Below are positions 42,949 to 51,688 of a DNA stretch of 64,000 nt, piece by piece (the first letter of the stretch is position 1; every line of letters begins with the position of its first letter). This DNA comes from CALBPI01 sp038529355 (GTDB lineage: Bacteria > Pseudomonadota > Gammaproteobacteria > Steroidobacterales > Woeseiaceae): contig JBCBDU010000003.1 of NCBI GenBank assembly GCA_038529355.1, forward strand, positions 1-64,000, given 5' to 3'. Under the pieces are notes generated by a model. That model was not told where the DNA came from. It saw only the letters and a list, made by a program, of their open reading frames with translations, and made no database searches. The position numbers were made by a program, and so were the translations under genes.

Positions 42949-45900
42949 ATGGACTTTTTTATCATCGGGCGTAGTGCGAGATTCGCACTGCTGTTAATTG
43001 CCGGGTTTGCTATCGCAGGCTGTGAACTCGAAAGCGATGTGGATGAATCCGGTGCACTACCAGACGATAATATAGGCACGCCTGGAGGCGGGACGCCTGA
43101 TCCTGCGGCGCTGGCAGCTGTGGCACCAGCGGCGATTAGCCAGGAGGCGACGGGGGCATTGACAGTGGTCTCGCTGGGTGACCCGCGAGTCTCCGGCGGA
43201 GACGGTAACTACACGATGGAGAACGACGCGCCAGCCAACGGCTTCCCGTTGGGCGCGACGTTAGTTACATGGAGCGTTACCGATGGTGCCGGAGAGCGCG
43301 TCTCGGTAACACAGGCGGTGACAATAAGCGACACCACGGCACCACAATTCGGTGCCGTGAGCAACGTGCAGACTGTGACAACCGGTACCCTCACACCGGT
43401 ATCACTGACCGCGCCGACGGTGACTGACATTGTCGATCCATCGCCGACAATGTCCAACAACGAACCTGCCAATGGTTACCCATTGGGCATGACAACGGTG
43501 ACCTGGACAGCGATCGATGCCAGCGGCAACCAATCGCAAGTCAGCCAAACGGTCATGATTACTGAAGCCGCGGCTGGCCCGCTGACGATCACGGCACCGG
43601 GCAATGTGTCGGCTGAGGCGACCGCACCGGCGACGCAGATCTCTCTCGGTAACGCAACAGCGTCCGGCGGCCAGGGAATGGTGAACATTACCAACGATGC
43701 GCCTGCCGGCGGATTCCCGGTGGGTACGACCACCGTCGGTTGGACTGCGACAGATGGTGCTGGCACGACGGTGTCGGACAACCAGCGCGTGACCATTCGT
43801 GATACGACACCGCCAAGCATCAATGCGCCAGACAACATCACCGTGGATTCGACCGGCTCAACAACGACTGTGGCGTTAGGTTCGCCTACCGTTTCAGATA
43901 TCGCCGATAGCGCACCGACTGTCGTCAACAATGCGCCTGCTGGCGGTTTTCCGTTAGGCATTACGGTAGTTGCGTGGACTGCGACAGATGCCAGCGGAAA
44001 CGAGGCGAGCGACGTCCAGAGAGTGACCGTGAACGCGGCACCGCCGCCGGTAACCTGTCAATCGTTGCAACCCGAATTCGCATCGACGATCTACCCGATA
44101 CTCGATAAGCCAGAACGTTGTCAGAGCTGTCACACGCCGCCCAACGCGATCTCTTCTGCTAATGGGTTCAACCTTCAGGCGAACGATGAGGCCGCCTTCG
44201 AAGTGTTCCGCGCGATCGCGAACATCGAGATTGGCGGTCAGTCCAGCATCCTTGTGAAGAGCCTGGGCGGTGTCGCTCACGGTGGCGGCAATCGCTTCTC
44301 AGCGAATGGCTCGTCCGATCCGGACTATATCGAGTTAGAGAGCTTCGTTAGCGAATTGGCCAGGTGCGAGGAAACGCCACCAACCTCCACGGCGACGATC
44401 GAGAAAGGCAGCGGCTACGAGCAGCTGTACAAAGTCACAATGTCTTTGGGCTCTCGACCGCCGTCAGATGATGAGATCGCAGCGATTGAGGCGCGGACAA
44501 CCGAGGCGGGTATTCAGGCCGCGCTCGACACCACGATTGAGCAACTGATGAGCGAAGACGCGTTCTATACGCGAATGCTGGAGTTGTACAACGACGTGTT
44601 GTTGACGGACCGCGATGCAGATAACCGCCGAGAGGTGGAGCAACTTTTCGATGTCGACGCATTTAGTCGAAAAGACTTCTTCGAGAATCGCAGTAACCAA
44701 AATGATCGCCGAGAAGATACTAACTATGGTTTCGCCAAAGCACCGCTGGAATTGATCCGTTACGTGCTTGAAAACGATCGCCCGTTCACCGAGGTGCTGA
44801 CCGCTGACTACATGATGGTCAATCCCTACTCGGCAACGATTCTCGGCGTGGACGCCGGTGACCCGAACTTCCCGTTCAGTTCGGATGAGGTGACGGGAAA
44901 TCATGATCGAAACGATTTCCGCCGCGTTGATTCGGTGATGCAAGACGACCGCGCTGGATTGCCGTTGCCGCTGGCGGGCGTTGTCGCCACGCACGCATGG
45001 CTTGCGCGTTACCCGTCGACCAACACCAACGCCAATCGTCATCGCACGGCATCTGTGTTCAAACAGTTCCTCGGCATCGACATCGAGGCGATTGCGCCGC
45101 GTGATGGGTTGGATCTGGATAACGTGATTGGCTCAGTACCAACTTACGAAGACCCGCAATGTACCGTCTGCCACAACGTCATGGATCCGGTTGCCGGATT
45201 GTTCAAGAATCGCGAGAACCAAGGGGAATATCGAGGCGACGTGCGGTGGCACCACACACGTACGACGAACGGTGTACCGCGCATGTTGCCGCCGGGCTAT
45301 ACGATGGACGCGGCAGACGCGTTGCCGGCCGGTGAATTTGATCGCGGTTTGTCGTGGCTGATGGATCGGTTGGTTGCGGATGAACGCTTTGCGAAGCAGA
45401 CGGTGCGCACCGTGTTTGAAGGCTTTACGCGCATCGATTCAACATCGGCTGCGACGACGAGTTTCCTGACGGGTTTGCAAAGCGATTTCATTGCCTCCAA
45501 TTACGACATGAAGAGCCTCGTCAAGGCCGTCGCCCTGAGCGACTACTTCCTAGCCCGAAACCTCGCACCCGGTGAAAACCCGTCAGCGTATTTGGACTAC
45601 GGCACAGCAAGAATGCTGACGCCTGAAGAACTGGACCGACGTATCAGCGCGTTGATTGGAGATGGTTACCAGTGGGAAGGCCCTAACAGTCGCAGTGGAC
45701 TGGTTGAGGACTACCGGCTTCTGTACGGCGGCATTAACTCTAACGATGTTACTGAGCGCGAAGTTGCGCCGAACTCTCTGTTGGATGCCACGCAAACCCG
45801 TATCGGTCTGCAGATCGCATGCGAGCGAGTCGCGCTTGAGCTGAATGGTGGCGATGGCAACTTGTTCCCTGCGGTGGGCATTGCCGATACGCCGCCAAGT

Positions 45901-46149
45901 GCTGAGAACGCTATCCGTGACAATCTGGTGCATCTGCATCGATGGCTGTTGGGCGAAGATCTTGCCGCAGACGACCCGGAAATCGACAGCAGTTACCAGC
46001 TATTCCTCGATGTTCGCAATGCAGGCGAGAATGATATTACGAACGCCTGTCGTGGCGGCGGTGGTGCCACCGACAACAACGGTACGATCATCCCCTGGAT
46101 CGCTGTTGTTTCCTACCTGATGTCTGACTATCGCTTCTTCTACGAGTAA
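42949..46149 (+). CDS. HYR-repeat lipoprotein with two haem c motifs (DUF1592/DUF1588-like)
   Basis: 1066 residues. Lipobox IAGC gives a lipidated N-terminus. Four HYR domains of about 80 residues follow (about 45-365), each ending with a phrase like GFPLGTTTVTWTATDASGN. The C-terminal 700 residues have haem sites C391QSCH and C738TVCH, the second inside CTVCHNVMDPVAG, typical of DUF1588/DUF1592 'planctomycete cytochrome' proteins. A Tyr/Phe-rich end, SDYRFFYE, closes the protein. It precedes a DUF1501 gene by 18 bases; these families are regularly paired. Role unknown; probably cell-surface redox or degradation. ATG 42949 is chosen over 42934 for its GAGG. Confidence 0.83.
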   Translation: MDFFIIGRSARFALLLIAGFAIAGCELESDVDESGALPDDNIGTPGGGTPDPAALAAVAPAAISQEATGALTVVSLGDPRVSGGDGNYTMENDAPANGFPLGATLVTWSVTDGAGERVSVTQAVTISDTTAPQFGAVSNVQTVTTGTLTPVSLTAPTVTDIVDPSPTMSNNEPANGYPLGMTTVTWTAIDASGNQSQVSQTVMITEAAAGPLTITAPGNVSAEATAPATQISLGNATASGGQGMVNITNDAPAGGFPVGTTTVGWTATDGAGTTVSDNQRVTIRDTTPPSINAPDNITVDSTGSTTTVALGSPTVSDIADSAPTVVNNAPAGGFPLGITVVAWTATDASGNEASDVQRVTVNAAPPPVTCQSLQPEFASTIYPILDKPERCQSCHTPPNAISSANGFNLQANDEAAFEVFRAIANIEIGGQSSILVKSLGGVAHGGGNRFSANGSSDPDYIELESFVSELARCEETPPTSTATIEKGSGYEQLYKVTMSLGSRPPSDDEIAAIEARTTEAGIQAALDTTIEQLMSEDAFYTRMLELYNDVLLTDRDADNRREVEQLFDVDAFSRKDFFENRSNQNDRREDTNYGFAKAPLELIRYVLENDRPFTEVLTADYMMVNPYSATILGVDAGDPNFPFSSDEVTGNHDRNDFRRVDSVMQDDRAGLPLPLAGVVATHAWLARYPSTNTNANRHRTASVFKQFLGIDIEAIAPRDGLDLDNVIGSVPTYEDPQCTVCHNVMDPVAGLFKNRENQGEYRGDVRWHHTRTTNGVPRMLPPGYTMDAADALPAGEFDRGLSWLMDRLVADERFAKQTVRTVFEGFTRIDSTSAATTSFLTGLQSDFIASNYDMKSLVKAVALSDYFLARNLAPGENPSAYLDYGTARMLTPEELDRRISALIGDGYQWEGPNSRSGLVEDYRLLYGGINSNDVTEREVAPNSLLDATQTRIGLQIACERVALELNGGDGNLFPAVGIADTPPSAENAIRDNLVHLHRWLLGEDLAADDPEIDSSYQLFLDVRNAGENDITNACRGGGGATDNNGTIIPWIAVVSYLMSDYRFFYE

Positions 46150-46167
46150 GCGACGGGAGTGAGCACG

Positions 46168-47496
46168 ATGAAAAGACGTGACTTTTTGAAAATTAGCGGT
46201 GCCGCCGGGCTTATGAGTGTGGGCGGTACGAACCTGGTGCAAGCGCAGGGCATGCATACCGGCCCCTATTGGTTATTCATCGAAGCATTCGGTGGCTGGG
46301 ATCCTACGAGTTTTTGTGACCCCAAAGGTCGCGGACTGGGACCGAACGGCGACATTAGTGACTATGACCAGAATGATGTTCAGACGGTCGGCAACATTGC
46401 CTATGCGCCGCCACCCGATTCGTTTTCTGGCGGCGGCGGCTTGTTTAGCAATCAGGAATTCTTCACGAACCACTACCAGCGGTTGGTTGTCGTTAACGGC
46501 ATAGACATGGGCACCAACAGCCATGTAGCCGCGCGCAGGGCGGCTTTCACGGGTTCACTGCCGCAGGATTACCCGAGCACGGCCGCGCTCATTGCCGCCG
46601 AGCTTGCGCCTGACCTTGCGATACCCTATGTCGTAGGCTCAGTATCAGAAACCACGGTGACCAATGGCATCGTTCCGCGCGTTGGCTTGGGTGGTTCTGA
46701 ACTGGGTGCGGTCCGTGAATTGGCGTACCCAAACCGTTCGGTTCCGACAGACGCTAGAGAATCCCGGCAATATCTATCGAATTCGAATCTTGATTTGGTC
46801 CAAGCAGCGAGCGCGGCGCGGCGCCAACGCTTAATTGCTAGCCAGAGACTGACGCGCATCAATGGCGCGCAAGTGCTGCACGACAGCGTGCGTGACATTG
46901 ACAAGTCAACATTGGGTGCTTTCGTGGATAGCTTGACCAACAACGTCTCGATACCGTCGTCGTTCGTTGGGGATTCGCGTGCGCGCCAGATGATTAACGA
47001 TGCACAAAATGCATTCGCGGCGTTTGAGTCAGGTGCTGCAGCGACAGCGCATGTGAGAGCCGGTGGGTTTGATACTCACGATGATCACGATGCAAGACAC
47101 TATCCGCGGTTGATGGGGCATCTTGCGGCGATCGATTTCATCATACAGGCGGCCATTGACCGTGGCTTCGGCAACAACCTGATTATCGTTATGGGATCTG
47201 ATTTTGGTCGTACCAACAGGATCAATTCGGACGCCGGCAAGGACCACTGGCCGATCGGCAGCATGATGGTTTGGGGTGCGCAGGCATTCGTCGATGGCAA
47301 CCGCGTGGTGGGCGGTACCGACAACGAACAACGTGCATTGCAAGTGAATACGTCAACATTGGACATCGACTCCAATGGGGTCACGCTCACACCGGAATAT
47401 GTGCATCAGTCACTGCGCCGGCTGGCAGGTGTTCAAAACGGCGGCGTCGCAGCTCAATTCCCGTTCGACGAAGCGGCACTACGAATATTCTCCTAA
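46168..47496 (+). CDS. Tat-exported DUF1501 protein
   Basis: 442 residues. The N-terminus K-R-R-D-F-L-K is a twin-arginine signal, followed by ISGAAGLMSVGG and a cut near VQAQ, so the protein is exported folded. The body belongs to the DUF1501 sulfatase/alkaline-phosphatase-like superfamily: EAFGGWDPTSF at the start, GGFDTHDDHD for metal binding, and IVMGSDFGRTNRINSDAGKDHWPIG near the end. The substrate is unknown. GGGAG lies nine bases before the ATG at 46168. It is coupled to the haem-motif lipoprotein gene and is probably its functional partner. Confidence 0.86.
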   Translation: MKRRDFLKISGAAGLMSVGGTNLVQAQGMHTGPYWLFIEAFGGWDPTSFCDPKGRGLGPNGDISDYDQNDVQTVGNIAYAPPPDSFSGGGGLFSNQEFFTNHYQRLVVVNGIDMGTNSHVAARRAAFTGSLPQDYPSTAALIAAELAPDLAIPYVVGSVSETTVTNGIVPRVGLGGSELGAVRELAYPNRSVPTDARESRQYLSNSNLDLVQAASAARRQRLIASQRLTRINGAQVLHDSVRDIDKSTLGAFVDSLTNNVSIPSSFVGDSRARQMINDAQNAFAAFESGAAATAHVRAGGFDTHDDHDARHYPRLMGHLAAIDFIIQAAIDRGFGNNLIIVMGSDFGRTNRINSDAGKDHWPIGSMMVWGAQAFVDGNRVVGGTDNEQRALQVNTSTLDIDSNGVTLTPEYVHQSLRRLAGVQNGGVAAQFPFDEAALRIFS

Positions 47497-47583
47497 GCCA
47501 AGCGGCGCATCGGGATCGGGCGTTAGCTTGGCCCCAATGCGCTGTCGTTCGCCGCTGTTGGATACTCAAGCTTATCGGAGTGA

Positions 47584-48810
47584 TTAGTTCGCTTCGGCAT
47601 TCCTAATTCGAACAAGCTGTCCATCCGGACCGCCATGATCAACAAGACCTTGACCTGGAACGATAGAAAAATGAGTGTCGGTCAGTATGTAAAGCGTTCC
47701 GTTCGGGCTTTGTTTCACTTTACGCGTCCGCGCCCTGTCATTCACAAATAGTGTTTCCAGGCCGATGATTTCATCTTCCTCAAAATTGACGCGCCAGAGC
47801 GATCCAATCGACAGGCCTGGCACGAGCAAGTCATCTTGCCATGCTGGGAATTCGTCACCCGAGTAGAAGGTCAACCCGGTCGGAGCGACGGTGTGACGCC
47901 AGTACCATACAGGATCGGTAAAGTCTCGATGCTCCATTCTGGGCGGATCATAATCGGCGAAACGGTATTTCCCGGTCGTATGGATAGGCCAACCATAATT
48001 AGCACCCGCGGCGAGTTTATTGATCTCATCACCCTGATGCGTGCCATGCTCTGAAAACCATATTTCGCCTGTCTTGGGGTGCACAGTGAGCCCTTGAGCA
48101 GCTCGAATCCCTAACGCGTAAATCCCCGGAACGGCGTCCTCTCCGAAATCAGGATTGTCATCAGGGATTGAGCCGTCCGGATTGAGGCGGTAGATCTTCC
48201 CTCTGGTGTCAGATAGATCTTGCGCAATAGGAATATCGGGCTGGTCCTTTTCTGTGAATAAGCGCTCTCCAATGGTGACGTACAGCTTCCCATCGAAACC
48301 AAACAACAGACCGCCTCCATAATGGTAGCGCTCGTTCTCGGTGAAGGGGGTTGCGACGAAAAGAGTCTCGACGTTCTTCAGGGTTTTACCGTTGAGCTGA
48401 CCTCTAATGATCTTAGTCGTAAAAGCGGTGTCTTGGCGGGCCGAGTACGCGACGTAGATGTAATTATTCTCGGCAAAATCCGGGTCGAGAACGACATCGA
48501 AAATCCCGTTATTACCACCTTTGTAGGGTTCCCCGGCACTATCATTGGCCAAGTCATCCGGGAAGCCGTCAATGATGCTGCGGCTTTTGTCGACAAGATT
48601 CACTCGTATCAGATTGCCGCCCTTCTCTGATATCAACGCGTCCGTGTCCGAAATAAAGGCAATACTCCATGGGCTTTTGAGATTGTCCAGCACGACCTCC
48701 TTGATCGGAACGCTAGGGCGTGGATGAAGATGTTCGGCGTTTGGCGTTTTCGGCGCTTTACAAGAACCCAGCACAATAGCTGCGCTGATGAGGAGGGCGA
48801 ACTTGTGCAT
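47584..48810 (-). CDS. PQQ-dependent sugar dehydrogenase-like lipoprotein
   Basis: 408 residues of the soluble aldose/glucose-sorbosone dehydrogenase six-bladed propeller family (YliI type). The signal peptide ends in lipobox LGSC. Family motifs: LKSPWSIAFI at the first blade, HYGGGLLFGFDGKLYVTIGER, GIRAAQGLTVHP, WFSEHGTHQGDEINKL and NYGWPIHTTG, which include the PQQ- and calcium-contacting residues. It oxidises aldose sugars if PQQ is supplied; no pqq genes are here. The start 48810 leaves out nine weak upstream residues. It lies in a visibly AT-richer segment, with the hydrolase gene upstream on the same strand. Confidence 0.86.
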   Translation of the reverse strand: MHKFALLISAAIVLGSCKAPKTPNAEHLHPRPSVPIKEVVLDNLKSPWSIAFISDTDALISEKGGNLIRVNLVDKSRSIIDGFPDDLANDSAGEPYKGGNNGIFDVVLDPDFAENNYIYVAYSARQDTAFTTKIIRGQLNGKTLKNVETLFVATPFTENERYHYGGGLLFGFDGKLYVTIGERLFTEKDQPDIPIAQDLSDTRGKIYRLNPDGSIPDDNPDFGEDAVPGIYALGIRAAQGLTVHPKTGEIWFSEHGTHQGDEINKLAAGANYGWPIHTTGKYRFADYDPPRMEHRDFTDPVWYWRHTVAPTGLTFYSGDEFPAWQDDLLVPGLSIGSLWRVNFEEDEIIGLETLFVNDRARTRKVKQSPNGTLYILTDTHFSIVPGQGLVDHGGPDGQLVRIRNAEAN

Positions 48811-48852
48811 ATGTCTTATCCCAGAGTCCCAGTGCACACACCGTAGCCCGGA

Positions 48853-50298
48853 CTATCGGCAGATTGCCCGCTGTGTTGGGCACGGTCCGGAACGATAATA
48901 TGACGCAAGTGATGTTAAGAACATGTCGTAAGACTCGGCCTTGCGGTGATGTCCGCTCAGAATAATATCCACATCAAGGCCCAAACGGTCGATCTCCGCC
49001 TTGAGTGTTGCCGCCGACCAGTTCGCGGCTGACGGACCGTCCCTGTAATAGCCGCCATAGTGGTCGACCTGAAACACGGTTTTGTCTTCTGGCACATAGA
49101 CGAGTGCATAGCTGCCGACATGTGCAGTGACGATATCGTAGATCTCAACAGGGCCCAGCGTCATCTTCTGATCAAGAACTTTTATGTCGGAGTCGGTTAA
49201 ACCGTCGCCGCCATGATGTTTCAGACGCTCCACGGCCATGCTTGGTGATATAAACGTGACACCCAGCTCGCTGGCCTCTCTCATGCCGGCCAAGTGATCA
49301 CCGTGATGATGCGTGACGATCACATATCGTAGTGGTTTGGTATCGAGACTAAGCCTGGCTTTGTATGCCTCATAGCGATTTTTCAAGCCGGCAGAGCCGC
49401 CAACGGCGATGAGATAGTCCTCCGCTTCGATGAAGGCGGAATATGCGCCTGTCCGCCCGACTTGATGAACATGATTGCCGACGGCATCGACGCTCATTTG
49501 AGACTGATCAACGGCTTCACCCTCTTCACGAAGGCCGCGGTCGATTTCAAAGACGTTAGCACGCACGGTGTCGACTTCTATCTCACGCGATTTTGCATAC
49601 TCCGAGAGGAAATTCTCGAAGTAAAATTCGAAATCGTTCGCGTAGGTAATGCCATTGTTTGTCTTGAAATCACCGTACTGATAATTCAAAGCGCCATCGT
49701 CAGTTTCGCGGACCATCTTGGTGATATGACCGGTACCGCTATTGATGTAAAGATCCATCAAGGGCCAATCTGGGATCGCAAGTTCCACAACATCGTGCGC
49801 AATACCCACGTAGGTCACTTTACCCTTGTAACTGGCCGCATCCGGGCGGGTCATTAGTTCATAGGCAAGCAACGTATCTGACGTGCGAATCTCCCCGCCA
49901 AACTGGCTATAGAATGTCCCTCTTGGCTCCAAGCGGTATTCCATTTTGTCGTACCAGACGATAGCGGTACCGCTATCTACACTCAGATTACGCATGTTAT
50001 ATGGGTTCAGCGGCCCACCCCAGATTTCCATGCTGCCGCGTTTGTTAATCAGATCTATCTTTAGAATCTTCTTTCTTGGTAACAGCTCAACATAACCGGC
50101 CGTATAGCCTTGTTCGACGCCGCCGAAACGTAGATCAGAGTGAATGGTAATGGACTTCAGATTCGCAAACTTGGCACCGCCATAGGCGTTGACGACCTTG
50201 TCGATGGTCTCATCCTCGACTTTGCCCGCATTAGCTTCGTTAAGCATAGACAGAAGCAGGCACGCAATGACAGCGACACTAGTACATGTTCTCATCAA
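48853..50298 (-). CDS. Exported metallo-beta-lactamase-fold hydrolase
   Basis: 481 residues with a signal peptide ending at ANAG. The first 270 residues are a beta-rich domain resembling outer-membrane-lipoprotein-sorting proteins (VNAYGGAKFANLKSITI). The C-terminal domain is a metallo-beta-lactamase fold with T329-HHHGDH, a later metal His in VTAHVGSYA, VDHYGGYY in place of the usual Asp ligand strand, and LSGHHRKA at the end. The substrate is not deducible. It lies 42 bases upstream of the PQQ-type gene on the same strand and diverges from the AraC regulator gene, which probably controls it through repeats in the shared promoter. Confidence 0.85.
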   Translation of the reverse strand: MMRTCTSVAVIACLLLSMLNEANAGKVEDETIDKVVNAYGGAKFANLKSITIHSDLRFGGVEQGYTAGYVELLPRKKILKIDLINKRGSMEIWGGPLNPYNMRNLSVDSGTAIVWYDKMEYRLEPRGTFYSQFGGEIRTSDTLLAYELMTRPDAASYKGKVTYVGIAHDVVELAIPDWPLMDLYINSGTGHITKMVRETDDGALNYQYGDFKTNNGITYANDFEFYFENFLSEYAKSREIEVDTVRANVFEIDRGLREEGEAVDQSQMSVDAVGNHVHQVGRTGAYSAFIEAEDYLIAVGGSAGLKNRYEAYKARLSLDTKPLRYVIVTHHHGDHLAGMREASELGVTFISPSMAVERLKHHGGDGLTDSDIKVLDQKMTLGPVEIYDIVTAHVGSYALVYVPEDKTVFQVDHYGGYYRDGPSAANWSAATLKAEIDRLGLDVDIILSGHHRKAESYDMFLTSLASYYRSGPCPTQRAICR

Positions 50299-50311
50299 GA
50301 TGACTCCTGGA

Positions 50312-50327
50312 ATTGTGCGAGCACAAT
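50312..50327. promoter_or_regulatory. 16-bp inverted repeat at the hydrolase promoter
   Basis: ATTGTGC-GA-GCACAAT, a perfect inverted repeat, lies 14 bases before the hydrolase start codon, about where its transcript should begin. It could be a repressor operator or a 5' leader hairpin. Confidence 0.45.
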
Positions 50328-50354
50328 CGATGATCAGCGACTACTCTGTCTTAT

Positions 50355-50392
50355 CAATTTCGCGCGAATCCTGCCCAATTTCGCGGAGTCCA
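50355..50392. promoter_or_regulatory. 21-bp-spaced direct repeats, AraC-type operator
   Basis: CAATTTCGCG occurs at 50355-50364 and again at 50376-50385, each followed by a similar GA.TCC tail, giving two half-sites of about 17 bp exactly 21 bp apart. Tandem half-sites two helical turns apart are characteristic of AraC-family activators. On the minus strand, a TTGATA at 50357-50352 overlaps the proximal repeat and has a GATCAT 16 bases downstream, fitting activation of the hydrolase promoter. Confidence 0.6.
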
Positions 50393-50461
50393 TTTTCTTT
50401 TGGAGTTTAGTATCTGATATTGAGTTGCTCGCGTTGATCCTTGCAACTACCCTGCAACTTC

Positions 50462-51493
50462 ATGACAACGTTAGACGCATTTTTTAGATTTTCAGGCATT
50501 GGCGTACTGTTGCTGCTCGCATCACTGACGGTGATGCACTTTCCGAAATGGCGGAGCGCGCCTTATTTGGTACTCACTTGTATTAGTGTGAGTGCGTTAT
50601 TTATTGGCTATGCGCCAAAGATTTTTCAACCATCCGGCGCGCTGTATTTTGTCGTGAGACTGCTTGATGTTCCGCACTTGGTTTTTGTCTGGCTGTTCGC
50701 TTTATCCTTGTTCACTACAAATTTCAGGTTGAGGCCTCTTCATATCTTGCTGGGGGTATTGTATTGCTTGCCTATCCTTTGGGTGCGGCTTGATGAGTTC
50801 GGCTGGAGCGCAGCGGATCCCCCGTTTATAGGGGCAGCTGTCAGCCTTTCATCGATTGGGCTGATCACTCATCTATGCGTAACAACGCTAAAGGGCCGGA
50901 CAGATGACCTGTTGCACAAGAGGCGCGCTTCGCGTGTTTACTTCGTCGCGATGATCGCGTTGGTAACTGTCGTCTCCGCCGTCAGTGAACCTTTGATCCC
51001 GATTTCTTCCGAATGGAGACAGACATCCAAGGTTCTCGCCATATGGCCGGCGATCATTTGGGGCTTTATTTGGATGACGACCTTTGATCGAAAGGCCGTC
51101 ACTTTCATGGACGACGTTAGCGAAACCAAGAGTCTTAGCGAGCAAGACAAACAGCTAAGAGAGAAACTGGTCCATGAAATGAAAGAATGTCTGGCGTTTA
51201 GAGATCCAGATCTCAGTATCGTTTCGCTAGCGTCGAAAATTGGGGTTACGCAGCATCGGCTCAGGTCACTCATCAACAAAACGCTGGGACACAAGAATTT
51301 CAGCGAGTTTGTCAATGCGTACCGCATTGCGGATGTAAAAACTGTACTGGCCGACAGAAAAAAAGTGCACGTTCCCATTTTAACGATATCCATGGATAGC
51401 GGCTTTAAATCACTGTCGTCCTTCAATCGGGCTTTCAAAAAGGCAGAAGGCATCACCCCGACGGAATATCGTACTCAAAACTGGGAGTCTTGA
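50462..51493 (+). CDS. Membrane-bound AraC-family regulator
   Basis: 343 residues. The N-terminal half has six or seven hydrophobic helices (IGVLLLLASLTVMHF, LVFVWLFALSLFTTNF and others), which may sense a signal in the membrane. A linker (about 215-235) leads to a C-terminal AraC DNA-binding domain (about 240-343), with the first helix-turn-helix in LSIVSLASKIGVTQHRLRSLIN and the second in ILTISMDSGFKSLSSFNRAFKKAEG. ATG 50462 is used; an in-frame ATG at 50441 adds seven residues. It diverges from the metallo-hydrolase and lies 69 bases from tandem repeats that fit its own target. Low GC like its neighbours. Confidence 0.87.
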   Translation: MTTLDAFFRFSGIGVLLLLASLTVMHFPKWRSAPYLVLTCISVSALFIGYAPKIFQPSGALYFVVRLLDVPHLVFVWLFALSLFTTNFRLRPLHILLGVLYCLPILWVRLDEFGWSAADPPFIGAAVSLSSIGLITHLCVTTLKGRTDDLLHKRRASRVYFVAMIALVTVVSAVSEPLIPISSEWRQTSKVLAIWPAIIWGFIWMTTFDRKAVTFMDDVSETKSLSEQDKQLREKLVHEMKECLAFRDPDLSIVSLASKIGVTQHRLRSLINKTLGHKNFSEFVNAYRIADVKTVLADRKKVHVPILTISMDSGFKSLSSFNRAFKKAEGITPTEYRTQNWES

Positions 51494-51688
51494 GACTATC
51501 CACGCGTTGGCTCGGGCGACACGCAGATCGCGAACCTACGAGACCCTGTTAGTGCCTGACTCGCCGTCACGGGTAGTTCACGCAACCATCACCTGGCCGT
51601 CATTTACAGTTCACTGAGGCGTAACGCGACACACGCATTTTGGGGAGGTCAATTCAGCATATTTCAGACATGATCAGGGAGAACTGTA

